A DNA stretch of 64,000 nt from Campylobacter lari (lineage in GTDB: Bacteria; Campylobacterota; Campylobacteria; Campylobacterales; Campylobacteraceae). A program made the translations under genes and the position numbers. Of the stretch, positions 35,092-44,326 are shown piece after piece. The notes beneath the pieces are model-generated. The model was not told the origin of the DNA, made no database searches, and saw nothing but the letters and a program-made list of their open reading frames with translations. Position 1 is the first letter of the stretch; the number at the start of each line of letters is the position of its first letter. The stretch spans positions 186,001 to 250,000 of the forward strand of contig NZ_SMTT01000001.1 in assembly GCF_004357905.1 (NCBI RefSeq). The letters run 5' to 3'.

Positions 35092-35447
35092 CTAAATTGA
35101 TCCATGAAATCTTGCATTTTAGGTGTATAGTTTTCTTCGGTTACGTCTTTGGTTTCATTTGTTGTTTCATTATCTGTTTGAGTTTGGCGGTAAAGATTAA
35201 AAAAATCATCTAGAATAAAATTTGCAATTATCTCAAAGGCAGATTCTGTTATTATGATATTTTTACCATTTTCATAAATCCAAGTAAATTTACCTCCACT
35301 TACGATAAAATTATTTTCTTGAATTTTTTCTACTTTAAAAATACTATTTTCCATTATTTTTAAAAAAGTATCAAAAAAGTTTTGATTTTTCAAATTTAAT
35401 TCATAATAAAATATTTTATCTTTTTTTGTCAATGTGTAATTCAACAT
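35067..35447 (-). CDS. short first gene of the accessory block, possibly the split N-terminus of the large protein
   Basis: A 126-residue unrecognised protein starting at ATG with RBS AAAAGGTTT. It has a small alpha/beta appearance (KIFYYELNLKNQNFF; FIVSGGKFTWIYENGKN) and a Thr/Asn/Glu-rich linker near residues 91-105, then MQDFMDQFSCF before the frame overlaps the 1128-codon frame by 25 bases. Inserting one T in the TTTT of TGTTTTATA would fuse the two frames into a protein of about 1250 residues. It is the gene nearest the tRNA-Leu 3' end and lies about 70 bases from it. Confidence 0.55.
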   Translation of the reverse strand: MLNYTLTKKDKIFYYELNLKNQNFFDTFLKIMENSIFKVEKIQENNFIVSGGKFTWIYENGKNIIITESAFEIIANFILDDFFNLYRQTQTDNETTNETKDVTEENYTPKMQDFMDQFSCFIFLKL

Positions 35448-35515
35448 AAACCTTTTATAGAAGTTTTTTTGTAAATGGTATATTTTAGCTAGTATAAGTT
35501 TAAAACTAAAGCAAA

Positions 35516-35602
35516 TGGTGCCCGAGGTCGGACTCGAACCGACACAAGGTTGCCCTTACCAGATTTTGAGTCTAGCGCGTCTACCAGTTTCACCACTCGG
35601 GC
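35516..35602 (-). tRNA. tRNA-Leu (anticodon CAA)
   Basis: An 87-nt tRNA on the minus strand with encoded CCA. The acceptor GCCCGAG pairs with CTCGGGC. The D-arm is TGGTGAAACTGGTAGACGC, the anticodon loop CTCAAAA has CAA at its centre, a long class II variable arm follows, and the T-arm is GTCGGTTCGAGTCCGAC. Its 3' end faces the accessory block (26101-35447), the classic polarity for island insertion at a tRNA gene, although I found no repeated tRNA 3' fragment at the far end. Confidence 0.95.
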
Positions 35603-35709
35603 TTTTTGAAAGTTTTAAAATAATTAAATAGAATATGGGATTATACTAAAAAAAAATTAAAACAATATAAAATATTTTATATAAAAAAATTTAAATATTA
35701 TTAAAATTT

Positions 35710-35725
35710 GGAACTTTTTTTGCTT
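35710..35725 (+). promoter_or_regulatory. sigma-54 promoter of flgL
   Basis: GGAA-CTTTTT-TTGCTT is an exact match to the Campylobacter sigma-54 consensus GGAA-N6-TTGCTT and lies 37 bases before the flgL ATG. Hook-associated genes are sigma-54 dependent in C. jejuni, so location and gene agree. Confidence 0.85.
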
Positions 35726-35761
35726 GTAAATAATTAAAAAATTTATTTGCGGAGCAAAATA

Positions 35762-37984
35762 ATGAGAATTAGCAATCAGTATAATTACTACACTTCTATA
35801 CAAAACTACACAGATGGTCAGTCTTTGCTTAATAAATATAATTTGCAGCTACAAACAGGTCAGCTTATTCAGCATTCTTGGGAAAATGCAAATGTTTATA
35901 TTAATGGCTCAAGATTAGAATATGAGATGGCAAACATAGGTCAAATAGTTCAAGGAACTCAATCTGCTATGGAGCTAGCAAAAAACACAGATACTGCCTT
36001 GAAAAATATCACAGAACTTTTAGAAAAATTTAAAACATTACTCACAAAAGCTGCAAGTGATGGTAATTCTCAAGAATCAAGAGAGGCTATAGCAAAAGAA
36101 CTCAAACTTGTAAGAGATTCTATTGTAAATATTGCTAATACTAGTATCAATGGGCAATATCTCTTTGCAGGATCAAATAGTGCAAATAAACCTTTTGATA
36201 ATTATGGAAATTATACTGGGAATAAAGATAATATTTTTGTAGTAAGTGGCGCTGGCACCCAAATTCCTTATAATATACCTGGATGGGATTTATTTTTTAA
36301 GCCTGATTCAAATATCAATAAAATTATTTCAACAAATGTTTCTTTTACTGATGCTCGTTATCCGGACAAAAAAGAATTTTTAACCGGAGAATCTAAATTT
36401 TCACATTTAATAGGCCAAAACTATGTTCAAAATGGAAAACTTGATCCAGATAAAAATTTTCAAGATAGCTATGATGATAAACTTCCTTTCCCGCATTCAG
36501 CTATGTATATTCAAGGTGTTAGACCTGATGGAACAAGTTTTAAAGCTACTTTAGATATAGATCCTGATGCAAAAATTGAAGATGTATTAAAAAATATTGG
36601 AAGATTATATGGAAATACAGAGGGAAATGAGGTTGTTAAGGTAGCATTAAATGATAGCGGGCAGATAGAAATAAAGAGCTTAAAAGAAGGAAGTAGCTCT
36701 TTAGATTTTCATGCTGTTGCTTTAACTCCACAGCTTCAAGATGAGCAACTTATTAAAGATTTAAAACAGGCTGCGGATGCTGAAGGTATTTCTATGGCAG
36801 AAGTAACCAATCGTATTATGCAAGCAGCGCATGGTGGAAATCTGAATGATACTAAAAGTCCCGTTACGATTGAATTAGATGGTAAACAATTTACTGTAGA
36901 CTTGCACAAAACAGATTTTATTAAAAGTAACATCAATGGTGATAAAACTAATGGGGCTAGTTATGATGTGCCTTTTGAAAAAGATGGAAATACTGTTTTT
37001 GGCAATGTTTCTCAAGTGATTAAAGGTACAAGTGAATATGCTACTGATAGTACAAAGTTAAGTGAAGTTGTAGCAAATGCCAATGGAAGCATGCAAGGTC
37101 AACAACTCCAAATGGAAATCACTTCTAGAAGTGGTCAAAAATATAATGTAACTATTGATTTAGAAAATTCTACTGTAAGTTATCCTGATCCAAATAATCC
37201 GGGTCAAACCATAAGTTTTCCTATTACTCACTCTCAATATAATGAAAATACAGGTAATGCAGTGGGTATGCAAACAAGACCTGAAGATATTACTTATGGC
37301 CAGTTAAATGATATTATCGGTATGTTTGCAAGTGATAATGTTCCCACAGCAACTATTACTCCAAATGCAAACGGAACTATTAATAATAATGATTTTCAAA
37401 CTATCCAACAAGATATAGCTGATTCTAAAGGTTTTGTTGAAGTTAGTATGGACTATAAAGGTCGTATAAGTATTACTGATAAATTTTCAAGTAACACTAA
37501 TATAGGTCTTACTATTAAAGATTCAAATTCAAATAGCGGTTTTCCTCCAGCAGGTACTTCTGTAAATGGATCAGGTTTTGTATTTAGTGCAAACAATTCT
37601 TTAACTATTGATGATCCAAATGTTGATTTGATTAAAGACTTAGATGAGATGATAGATGCTGTTTTAAATGGCAGTATGAGGGCTGATTCAGAAGGAAGTG
37701 ATCCTAGAAATACAGGTTTACAAGGGGCTTTAGAAAGAATAGATCATTTGCAAGATCATGTTAGAAAAATGCAAACAACCATAGGAGCTTACACTAATAA
37801 TATAGAAGAGACAAATAAAAGAATGACTTTTTTAAATATCAATGTAGCTTCTATTAAAAGCGGTGTAACTGATGCTGATTATGGGCAAACTTATATGCAG
37901 TTTATGCAAACTATGGTATCTTATCAAGCTATGCTTTCGGCTACTTCTAAAATTTCTCAAATTAGTTTATTAAACTACTTATAA
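35762..37984 (+). CDS. flgL: flagellar hook-associated protein 3 (FlgL)
   Basis: Junction protein between hook and flagellin filament, exported by the flagellar type III system. The 740-residue protein is more than twice the length of E. coli FlgL because of a large central surface domain, as is usual in Campylobacter. The N-terminal helices (MRISNQYNYYTSIQNY; INGQYLFAGSNSANKPFDNYG) and C-terminal helices (ALERIDHLQDHVRKMQTTIG; ATSKISQISLLNYL) form the conserved D0/D1 region. The ATG at 35762 follows a GGAG; the frame extends five codons further up. A sigma-54 promoter lies upstream. Confidence 0.95.
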   Translation: MRISNQYNYYTSIQNYTDGQSLLNKYNLQLQTGQLIQHSWENANVYINGSRLEYEMANIGQIVQGTQSAMELAKNTDTALKNITELLEKFKTLLTKAASDGNSQESREAIAKELKLVRDSIVNIANTSINGQYLFAGSNSANKPFDNYGNYTGNKDNIFVVSGAGTQIPYNIPGWDLFFKPDSNINKIISTNVSFTDARYPDKKEFLTGESKFSHLIGQNYVQNGKLDPDKNFQDSYDDKLPFPHSAMYIQGVRPDGTSFKATLDIDPDAKIEDVLKNIGRLYGNTEGNEVVKVALNDSGQIEIKSLKEGSSSLDFHAVALTPQLQDEQLIKDLKQAADAEGISMAEVTNRIMQAAHGGNLNDTKSPVTIELDGKQFTVDLHKTDFIKSNINGDKTNGASYDVPFEKDGNTVFGNVSQVIKGTSEYATDSTKLSEVVANANGSMQGQQLQMEITSRSGQKYNVTIDLENSTVSYPDPNNPGQTISFPITHSQYNENTGNAVGMQTRPEDITYGQLNDIIGMFASDNVPTATITPNANGTINNNDFQTIQQDIADSKGFVEVSMDYKGRISITDKFSSNTNIGLTIKDSNSNSGFPPAGTSVNGSGFVFSANNSLTIDDPNVDLIKDLDEMIDAVLNGSMRADSEGSDPRNTGLQGALERIDHLQDHVRKMQTTIGAYTNNIEETNKRMTFLNINVASIKSGVTDADYGQTYMQFMQTMVSYQAMLSATSKISQISLLNYL

Positions 37985-37992
37985 TTTTTTGA

Positions 37993-37998
37993 TATAAT
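37993..37998 (+). promoter_or_regulatory. predicted -10 box for ftsK
   Basis: TATAAT just after the flgL stop codon. Transcription from here would begin about 20 bases before the proposed ATA start at 38026. Confidence 0.5.
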
Positions 37999-38025
37999 AG
38001 CTTTTTTCTTTATAAAGGATATATT

Positions 38026-40866
38026 ATAAAAAAAGAAGCTATTTTTGTTATTTCTAATATTTTTATTTTTTATTTTTGCTTAAGTGCTTTGATACCCGAT
38101 CAAGCTTTAGTAAGTATTATAGGGTATTCCTTGGCAAAACTTAGTTATTTTTTATTTGGATCATTGACTAAATTTTACCCTTTTGTCTTTTTTTGGTTTA
38201 ATTATCTTTTGTATAAAAATAACTATAATTTTGAACTTATAGAGCGTAGATTTAGTGTGGCTGTTTTTGCTTGTATTTTTGCCTCACTTATTTTTGCTTC
38301 AGCGTTCTTGCAAGATAAAGGCTATATAGCCTCTGCTATGTTTGTAATCTTAGATGGACTTTTTGGAAAAATAGGAAGTTTAATCTTGGTGATTTTGCTT
38401 TTAGCTTTTGCTTTTAGTATTTCTTTTCCGCAAATTATCAAAGAGGTATTTAAAATAGAGCTTGATTTTGATTTTTATTTAAAACTTGAAACTTTAATTA
38501 AAAATAAAATTTTTGGCTTTTTTGGTGGCGATAAGTATGAAAATGAAACTAAAGAAGAGCAAGAAAAGCTCAAACAAGAGCTTTTAATTAAAGATAAAAC
38601 AGAAGAACTTATCAAGGAAAAAGAGCTACCAAAAAAAGAAATCCAAGAGAATAAAAAATTTAATCTTGAAGATTTAAAAAATCAAGAATTAGAAGAGGTT
38701 GTGATTAGTGAAGAGGATAAAAAGCTAGGTTCAAGTTATATTCATGAGCTTTCAGAGCCTATTGCAAGTTTTGCTCAAAAAGCTAGTCAAATAAATATAA
38801 AGGAAGATGAAATGACCCCTGAAGAGTATTTATTAAAATACAAAAATAAAAGTGAAGATATTTATACTCAAACTTTAAAAAGTAAAAATTTAGATGAACC
38901 AAGCTATAAAAGACGCAATATGGATTTAAACGAAAACAAAGAAGAGGTGATAGAAGAAAATTCTTTGTTTGCCAAAGAGCTTAAAGAGCGTGAGCAAATG
39001 CTACAAAAAGCTAAATTGCTAGAAGAATATAAAGCCTTACAAAAAGAAAAAATCTTAGAAGAGCTTAATGAGGATTTTAAAAAAATTGAAGAATTAAATG
39101 CTATAGAAGCACAAAAAGAAGCTGAGTTTAAAAAAATTCAAGATAAAACTAGCTTTTTAGGGGTAAAAGAATTTAAAGATGAAGATTTTATTCCACAAAA
39201 TGAAGTAAAAGAACTTGATTTTAGTGAAGATGATTTTGCCAAGCCTATTAGTATAGAAGAGCTAAGAAGTAAAAGAAACTATGAAAATCCTTTTGTAGTA
39301 GAAGAAGCACAAAATGAAGTTAAAGAAGAAAAAATTCCATTTGAGATTACCCAAGAGCCTATAATAGAAGTAATAGAAAATAAAACACACCATTCTATCA
39401 CTAATGAAGTGAGTGAAAACAAAGCCTTGTTGAAAGATCTTGATTTTGGAAATTTTGAAAAACCAAAAGATTTTTCTTTACCACCCTTAGATTTTTTAAC
39501 TATGCCAAAAGAAGGTAAAAGCGAGATAAATGAAGAAGAAATAGATAGAAAAATTTATGATTTATTGGAAAAATTAAGACGCTTTAAAATAGGTGGCGAT
39601 GTAGTTAGAACTTACACGGGTCCTGTTGTAACTACTTTTGAATTTCGCCCAGCAGCAGATGTTAAAGTAAGTAAAATTTTATCATTACAAGATGATTTGG
39701 CTATGGCTTTAAAAGCTCAAACTATAAGAATTCAAGCTCCAATCCCAGGTAAAGATGTAGTGGGAATTGAAGTTCCAAATGAAAAAATCGATACGATTTA
39801 CTTAAGAGAAATTTTAGAAAGTGAGGTATTTAAAAATTCTAGCTCACCTTTAACTATAGCTTTAGGTAAAGATATAGTAGGCGATCCTTTCATCACAGAT
39901 CTTAAAAAGCTTCCTCATCTTTTAATAGCAGGAACTACAGGAAGTGGTAAAAGTGTGGGTATAAATTCTATGCTTTTATCTTTGCTTTATAGAAATTCGC
40001 CAAAAACCTTAAGACTTATGATGATAGATCCTAAAATGCTTGAATTTAGTATTTATAATGATATTCCACATTTACTTACACCGGTAATTACTGATCCTAA
40101 AAAGGCGGTAAATGCTTTATCAAATATGGTGGCTGAAATGGAACGCAGATATCGCTTGATGGCTGAAGCAAAAACTAAAAATATAGAAAATTACAATGAA
40201 AAGATCAAAGAACAAGGTGGAGAAATTTTACCATTTATTGTAGTGATTATCGATGAGTTGGCTGATTTAATGATGACAGCAGGTAAGGATGTAGAGTTTT
40301 ATATAGGTCGTTTAGCACAAATGGCAAGAGCAAGCGGAATTCACTTAATCGTAGCCACACAACGCCCTTCAGTAGATGTTGTTACCGGTGTTGTAAAAGC
40401 AAATTTACCAAGTAGAATTTCTTATAAAGTAGGGCAAAAGATAGACTCTAAGGTTATTTTAGATTCTATGGGTGCTGAAAGTTTGTTAGGGCGTGGAGAT
40501 TGTTTATTTACCCCTCCTGGTATGAGTGGTTTAGTGCGTTTGCACGCACCTTTTGCAAGTGAAAATGAAATCGAAAATATTGTAGAGTTTTTAAAAGCTC
40601 AACAAGTAGTAGAATATGATGAGAGCTTTTTAAAAGATGATAGTCAAGATGGAGCCTATAAAAGAAGTGAATTTGATGATGGAGATTTAGATGAACTTTA
40701 TGAAGAAGCAAAGGCTGTAATCTTAGAAGATAGAAAAACTAGTATTTCTTATTTGCAAAGACGCTTAAAAATAGGCTACAACCGCGCAGCAAATATCATA
40801 GAACAACTTTCACAAACAGGTGTTTTAAGCGAACCTGATGCAAAAGGTCAAAGAGAAATTTTATAA
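38026..40866 (+). CDS. ftsK: DNA translocase FtsK, apparent ATA start
   Basis: Membrane-anchored hexameric translocase that clears the division septum of chromosomal DNA. Residues up to about 150 contain four membrane helices. A long charged E/K-rich linker follows. The C-terminal motor has Walker A IAGTTGSGKSVGINSM, Walker B FIVVIIDELADLMM and ATQRPSVDVVTG. The C-terminal gamma winged helix (ISYLQRRLKIGYNRAANIIE) recognises KOPS. The first conventional start is a TTG at 38089, inside the first membrane helix. The frame is open upstream to ATA at 38026, which has RBS AAAGGAT at normal spacing and restores helix 1 (KKEAIFVISNIFIFYFCLSA), giving 946 residues. I therefore prefer the rare ATA start. 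Confidence 0.9.
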   Translation: MKKEAIFVISNIFIFYFCLSALIPDQALVSIIGYSLAKLSYFLFGSLTKFYPFVFFWFNYLLYKNNYNFELIERRFSVAVFACIFASLIFASAFLQDKGYIASAMFVILDGLFGKIGSLILVILLLAFAFSISFPQIIKEVFKIELDFDFYLKLETLIKNKIFGFFGGDKYENETKEEQEKLKQELLIKDKTEELIKEKELPKKEIQENKKFNLEDLKNQELEEVVISEEDKKLGSSYIHELSEPIASFAQKASQINIKEDEMTPEEYLLKYKNKSEDIYTQTLKSKNLDEPSYKRRNMDLNENKEEVIEENSLFAKELKEREQMLQKAKLLEEYKALQKEKILEELNEDFKKIEELNAIEAQKEAEFKKIQDKTSFLGVKEFKDEDFIPQNEVKELDFSEDDFAKPISIEELRSKRNYENPFVVEEAQNEVKEEKIPFEITQEPIIEVIENKTHHSITNEVSENKALLKDLDFGNFEKPKDFSLPPLDFLTMPKEGKSEINEEEIDRKIYDLLEKLRRFKIGGDVVRTYTGPVVTTFEFRPAADVKVSKILSLQDDLAMALKAQTIRIQAPIPGKDVVGIEVPNEKIDTIYLREILESEVFKNSSSPLTIALGKDIVGDPFITDLKKLPHLLIAGTTGSGKSVGINSMLLSLLYRNSPKTLRLMMIDPKMLEFSIYNDIPHLLTPVITDPKKAVNALSNMVAEMERRYRLMAEAKTKNIENYNEKIKEQGGEILPFIVVIIDELADLMMTAGKDVEFYIGRLAQMARASGIHLIVATQRPSVDVVTGVVKANLPSRISYKVGQKIDSKVILDSMGAESLLGRGDCLFTPPGMSGLVRLHAPFASENEIENIVEFLKAQQVVEYDESFLKDDSQDGAYKRSEFDDGDLDELYEEAKAVILEDRKTSISYLQRRLKIGYNRAANIIEQLSQTGVLSEPDAKGQREIL

Positions 40867-41820
40867 TCAATTTCTTATTGCCTTATTATGATCTTTTAAA
40901 GTAGAGGTAAAAATATGCTTATTGGTTTTTTTATCTCTTACAAAGTATAAATATTCTGTTTTAGCAGGAAAAATAGCTGCCTTAATAGCTTCAAATGAAA
41001 CATTACACACAGCTTCTTTTGGTATGCCATTAAATTTATAAGTATTGTAAGAACTATTATCTGATCTTATTCTTTGTGGAGTGATTTTTTCATGAGAGTA
41101 TTTTCCATAATTTAATGTCCCATCCATTTGAAGCTTCATGCCTTTTCTTAAGCGATTTCTAATCACAGATGAAACTATAGGCATTTCTTCATTACTCGCT
41201 GCTTCTTTTTGTATAATAGAAGCAATGATGATATATTCATGCCATTTTTTTTCATTGTATTCTCTAAAAATTTTATAAGAAAGTTTTTTAAATTCACTTG
41301 CAGAGTAAGCCAAAAGATATTTTACTAAAAGCTCTTCTGTAATGCCTTTTGGAATTTTATAAGTTTCGGGGAAAAGCATACCTTCTTTAAAAGGGCTTTG
41401 TTTGTAAAATTCTTGCATTAAGGTTTTGGCATTTAAATTTAACTTTGGTGCTAATTCTTCAAAGAAAATTTCAGTCGTTTCCCCAGGAATTAAAGTAATA
41501 GTTTCAAGTGCTGCTTTAGCGACGGTAAGCTTATGTAAAAATTCAGCTCTATTTAGTTCTTTTGTGCCTATATTTATCCAGCCAGATTGTGGATGGCCTA
41601 AAAAATATAAAGTATATTTGTCAATATTGCTCATTTTATAGTTATTTTTATCTAATTGCGTTATAATCTTACTAACAGAACCTTGTGGTATAAAAACTAC
41701 AGAGTTTGTTTTTATAGGTAAAAGTAGATAATAAAAAATGGATAAAAGAAAAATTAAAATCAAATCACAACATATTAAAAAAATTCTTAAATTTTTAGCA
41801 TTACCTATGATACTTTTCAT
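40867..41820 (-). CDS. mltG: endolytic peptidoglycan transglycosylase MltG
   Basis: YceG/MltG family enzyme that cuts nascent glycan strands at the inner membrane. The 317-residue protein has one N-terminal membrane helix (about 12-35), a LysM-like segment, and the catalytic region IIASIIQKEAASNEE with the essential glutamate at E206, then VIRNRLRKGMKLQMDGTLNYG. The stop abuts that of ftsK (convergent). The ATG lacks a strong ribosome site, and the first 83 bases lie antisense to the start of the AsmA-like gene; no start downstream would keep the membrane helix. Confidence 0.88.
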   Translation of the reverse strand: MKSIIGNAKNLRIFLICCDLILIFLLSIFYYLLLPIKTNSVVFIPQGSVSKIITQLDKNNYKMSNIDKYTLYFLGHPQSGWINIGTKELNRAEFLHKLTVAKAALETITLIPGETTEIFFEELAPKLNLNAKTLMQEFYKQSPFKEGMLFPETYKIPKGITEELLVKYLLAYSASEFKKLSYKIFREYNEKKWHEYIIIASIIQKEAASNEEMPIVSSVIRNRLRKGMKLQMDGTLNYGKYSHEKITPQRIRSDNSSYNTYKFNGIPKEAVCNVSFEAIKAAIFPAKTEYLYFVRDKKTNKHIFTSTLKDHNKAIRN

Positions 41821-44308
41821 TGTTTTGTTTGTTTACCTCAAAAATGGAATTTACATAGAAAAATTAGAAATTTCTTCTATTAATTTGGAGAAATTATATA
41901 TTAAATTAGATAAAAAACTCATTTTAAATGCAAAAAAAGTTATAGTAAATTCTCAAAATCAAAACACTCAAAATGAAACTAGTGCGAGTAAAGCTGTACA
42001 ACTTATCAAAGATGTAAAATATATTTATTGGTTTTTTCAAGAAATCAATATAGATGAAATTTTTGTTAATAACTATCCCGTGGAATTAATTTATAAAAAT
42101 AATCTATTTTTTGTAAACAGTAAAAATCTTTTAGTAAAAGTCAATTTAAAAATTAGTGATAAAAATATACAAGCTAATATTGATAATTTTCTTTTAAAAG
42201 ATCATAACCTTAGTGTAGTTGGCTCTTTAGTTATCAATCCTAAGACAAAATTTTATACTTTTAAAGGAGAAATTGATAGTGATTTTTTAAAAAGTGATGT
42301 CAAATTCTCACTTAAAAGAGAAGAAATTGCTTATGAATTAGAAAATACAAGCTCAAATAATATTTCAAAAATTTTTGATATTTTAGTGGAAAATGGAGTG
42401 CATTTGCCTTCTAATCTTGCTCTTTGGGTGGGCGGTAAGGTAAAGGCTGATTTTTATTTTATAGAGAAATTAAATGGCTTTGCAGATTTTGGAAAACATA
42501 GATATTATTTGAATGATATTAGTGCTAAAGGTTATGTAAATAACTTGAAGGTGGTTTTAGATAAAGGTATAGATCCTATCATTAGTCCTTTTGTAAGGCT
42601 TGAATTTAATAAACAAAAACTAGAATTTATCTATGATAAATTATATTTTAACAATTACAATCTCAATCAAAGTCAAATTTATATAGACAATATGCTAAAT
42701 GAAAAAGCAGGAATTTATATACGCATAAAAAGTGACAATGCTAGAGCTGATTATAGAGTGAATAAAATTTTGCGTTTGTATGATATAAAATTACCATTTT
42801 TACAAAACAATGGTATTACAAAGACTGATTTAGTTTTGAAAATTCCTTTTGAACATCCTGAAAGAATTTCATATAAAGGAAATTTTGATATTGTAAATTC
42901 TAATATAAATATAAGTGACTTTAAAATCATACAAGCAAATATTGATTTACAAAAAGATAAATTAGAGATTAAAAATGCAAGCGTACAAAGTGAATTAATC
43001 AGCGGTGATTTTAATGCAAGTATTGATTTAAAGCAAAAAAAAGGTGATTTTAAGACCTTTATAACAAATTTAAAATTACCACAAGATAGCTTAAAAATGG
43101 AAAATAAATTTCTTGATTTAGATCTTAACTATGATAAAAATATCAGTTTATATAATAAAGAGCTTACTACGACTCTAAATTTTGATCAAGGTATGTCTGT
43201 TTATGTTGCTAAGCTTGCAAAGTATAAGACTTATTCTAAATTAATGCAAAAAAATAATGTGCATGATGGAGAGTTGTCATTAGACACTTTAAATTTTAAA
43301 GATTTTGATGTAGATATAAATAATACCACTTTTGAATCATTTTTACTCTATAAGGATAATAATCCTTATGAGTATGATAGTTTTAGTATAAAAATAAAGG
43401 GAGAAGATTTTAATTTAACTAGCGCAAGTGGTAGTGTTTTTGCACAAAAAGACAATGATGATATTAACATTACTTTAAATAATGTTAATTTATTATTTTC
43501 AGAACAAGATACAGAAAATACACTAGATAATCTTGAAAATTCAAATTACAATATCAGTGCTAAAAATATAGATTTGATCTTAAAAGATTTTAACAAAACT
43601 TTAGATTTTGATCAATTTAATGCTAAAATCAAAAAAGACTATATAAAAGCTTGGGCTAATAGAAATGAGTCTAAATTTGAGCTTTTGCTTAAAGAAAATC
43701 AAATGCAAATTAGAGCTTTAAAAATGGATGATGATTTTCTGAATACTTTTATGCGTCAAAATGTTTTTGAAAAAGGCGAGTTTAATCTTTATGTAGATGG
43801 TAATAGTACTGATTTTTTTAAAGGCAAATTTTTATTTAAAGATACTTATTTAAAAGATTTAAAATTTCATCAGCAACTCTTAAGTTTTATTGATACAATA
43901 CCTAGTTTGATTTTATTTAAAGCCCCAACTTTTAATGAAAAAGGTTTTAGTGTAGAAAATGCTGGTATAAGTTTTAATCGCAAAAAAGATCTTTTTGAAA
44001 TAGATGCGCTAAATTTTAATGGTGATAGTGCAGATATTTTAGGTCAAGCTAAAATCAATTTAAGAAGTAGTCAAGTGGATGGTTTATTAGAGCTTAGAAC
44101 GCTAAAATCAGCTAGTTCGGTTATTTCTAAAGTTCCAATTATCAATCAAATTATATTAGGCAAAGACAGGCAAATTAGCACACAAATTAAACTAGGTGGA
44201 ACAATTGATAATCCCGAGTTTAAAACTCAACTTATCGCACAAAGTTTGCAACTTCCTTATCATTTGATAAAAAATATTTTTGAATTACCGACAAATTTAG
44301 TTAAATAA
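41738..44308 (+). CDS. AsmA/YhdP-like membrane-anchored protein
   Basis: An 856-residue protein with one N-terminal membrane helix (about residues 16-36) and a long repetitive beta-rich periplasmic part. The C-terminus (SADILGQAKINLRSSQVDGLLELR; VPIINQIILGKDRQIST; LGGTIDNPEFKTQL) matches the AsmA-like C-terminal region shared by AsmA, TamB and YhdP, which bridge the periplasm and affect outer-membrane lipid supply. The specific function here is inferred from family only. The ATG has no strong ribosome site and overlaps mltG head-to-head by 83 bases. mdh follows after 18 bases. Confidence 0.75.
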   Translation: MDKRKIKIKSQHIKKILKFLALPMILFIVLFVYLKNGIYIEKLEISSINLEKLYIKLDKKLILNAKKVIVNSQNQNTQNETSASKAVQLIKDVKYIYWFFQEINIDEIFVNNYPVELIYKNNLFFVNSKNLLVKVNLKISDKNIQANIDNFLLKDHNLSVVGSLVINPKTKFYTFKGEIDSDFLKSDVKFSLKREEIAYELENTSSNNISKIFDILVENGVHLPSNLALWVGGKVKADFYFIEKLNGFADFGKHRYYLNDISAKGYVNNLKVVLDKGIDPIISPFVRLEFNKQKLEFIYDKLYFNNYNLNQSQIYIDNMLNEKAGIYIRIKSDNARADYRVNKILRLYDIKLPFLQNNGITKTDLVLKIPFEHPERISYKGNFDIVNSNINISDFKIIQANIDLQKDKLEIKNASVQSELISGDFNASIDLKQKKGDFKTFITNLKLPQDSLKMENKFLDLDLNYDKNISLYNKELTTTLNFDQGMSVYVAKLAKYKTYSKLMQKNNVHDGELSLDTLNFKDFDVDINNTTFESFLLYKDNNPYEYDSFSIKIKGEDFNLTSASGSVFAQKDNDDINITLNNVNLLFSEQDTENTLDNLENSNYNISAKNIDLILKDFNKTLDFDQFNAKIKKDYIKAWANRNESKFELLLKENQMQIRALKMDDDFLNTFMRQNVFEKGEFNLYVDGNSTDFFKGKFLFKDTYLKDLKFHQQLLSFIDTIPSLILFKAPTFNEKGFSVENAGISFNRKKDLFEIDALNFNGDSADILGQAKINLRSSQVDGLLELRTLKSASSVISKVPIINQIILGKDRQISTQIKLGGTIDNPEFKTQLIAQSLQLPYHLIKNIFELPTNLVK

Positions 44309-44326
44309 TACCACAAAGGAGCTAAG

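Noticed and set aside
26101-35447. Prophage or conjugative element
   Set aside because: No integrase, capsid, tail, relaxase or transposase genes, and no duplicated tRNA end was found; only the tRNA polarity suggests insertion.
38089-38091. TTG at 38089 as the ftsK start
   Set aside because: It would cut the first membrane helix in half and has no ribosome site; ATA at 38026 fits better.
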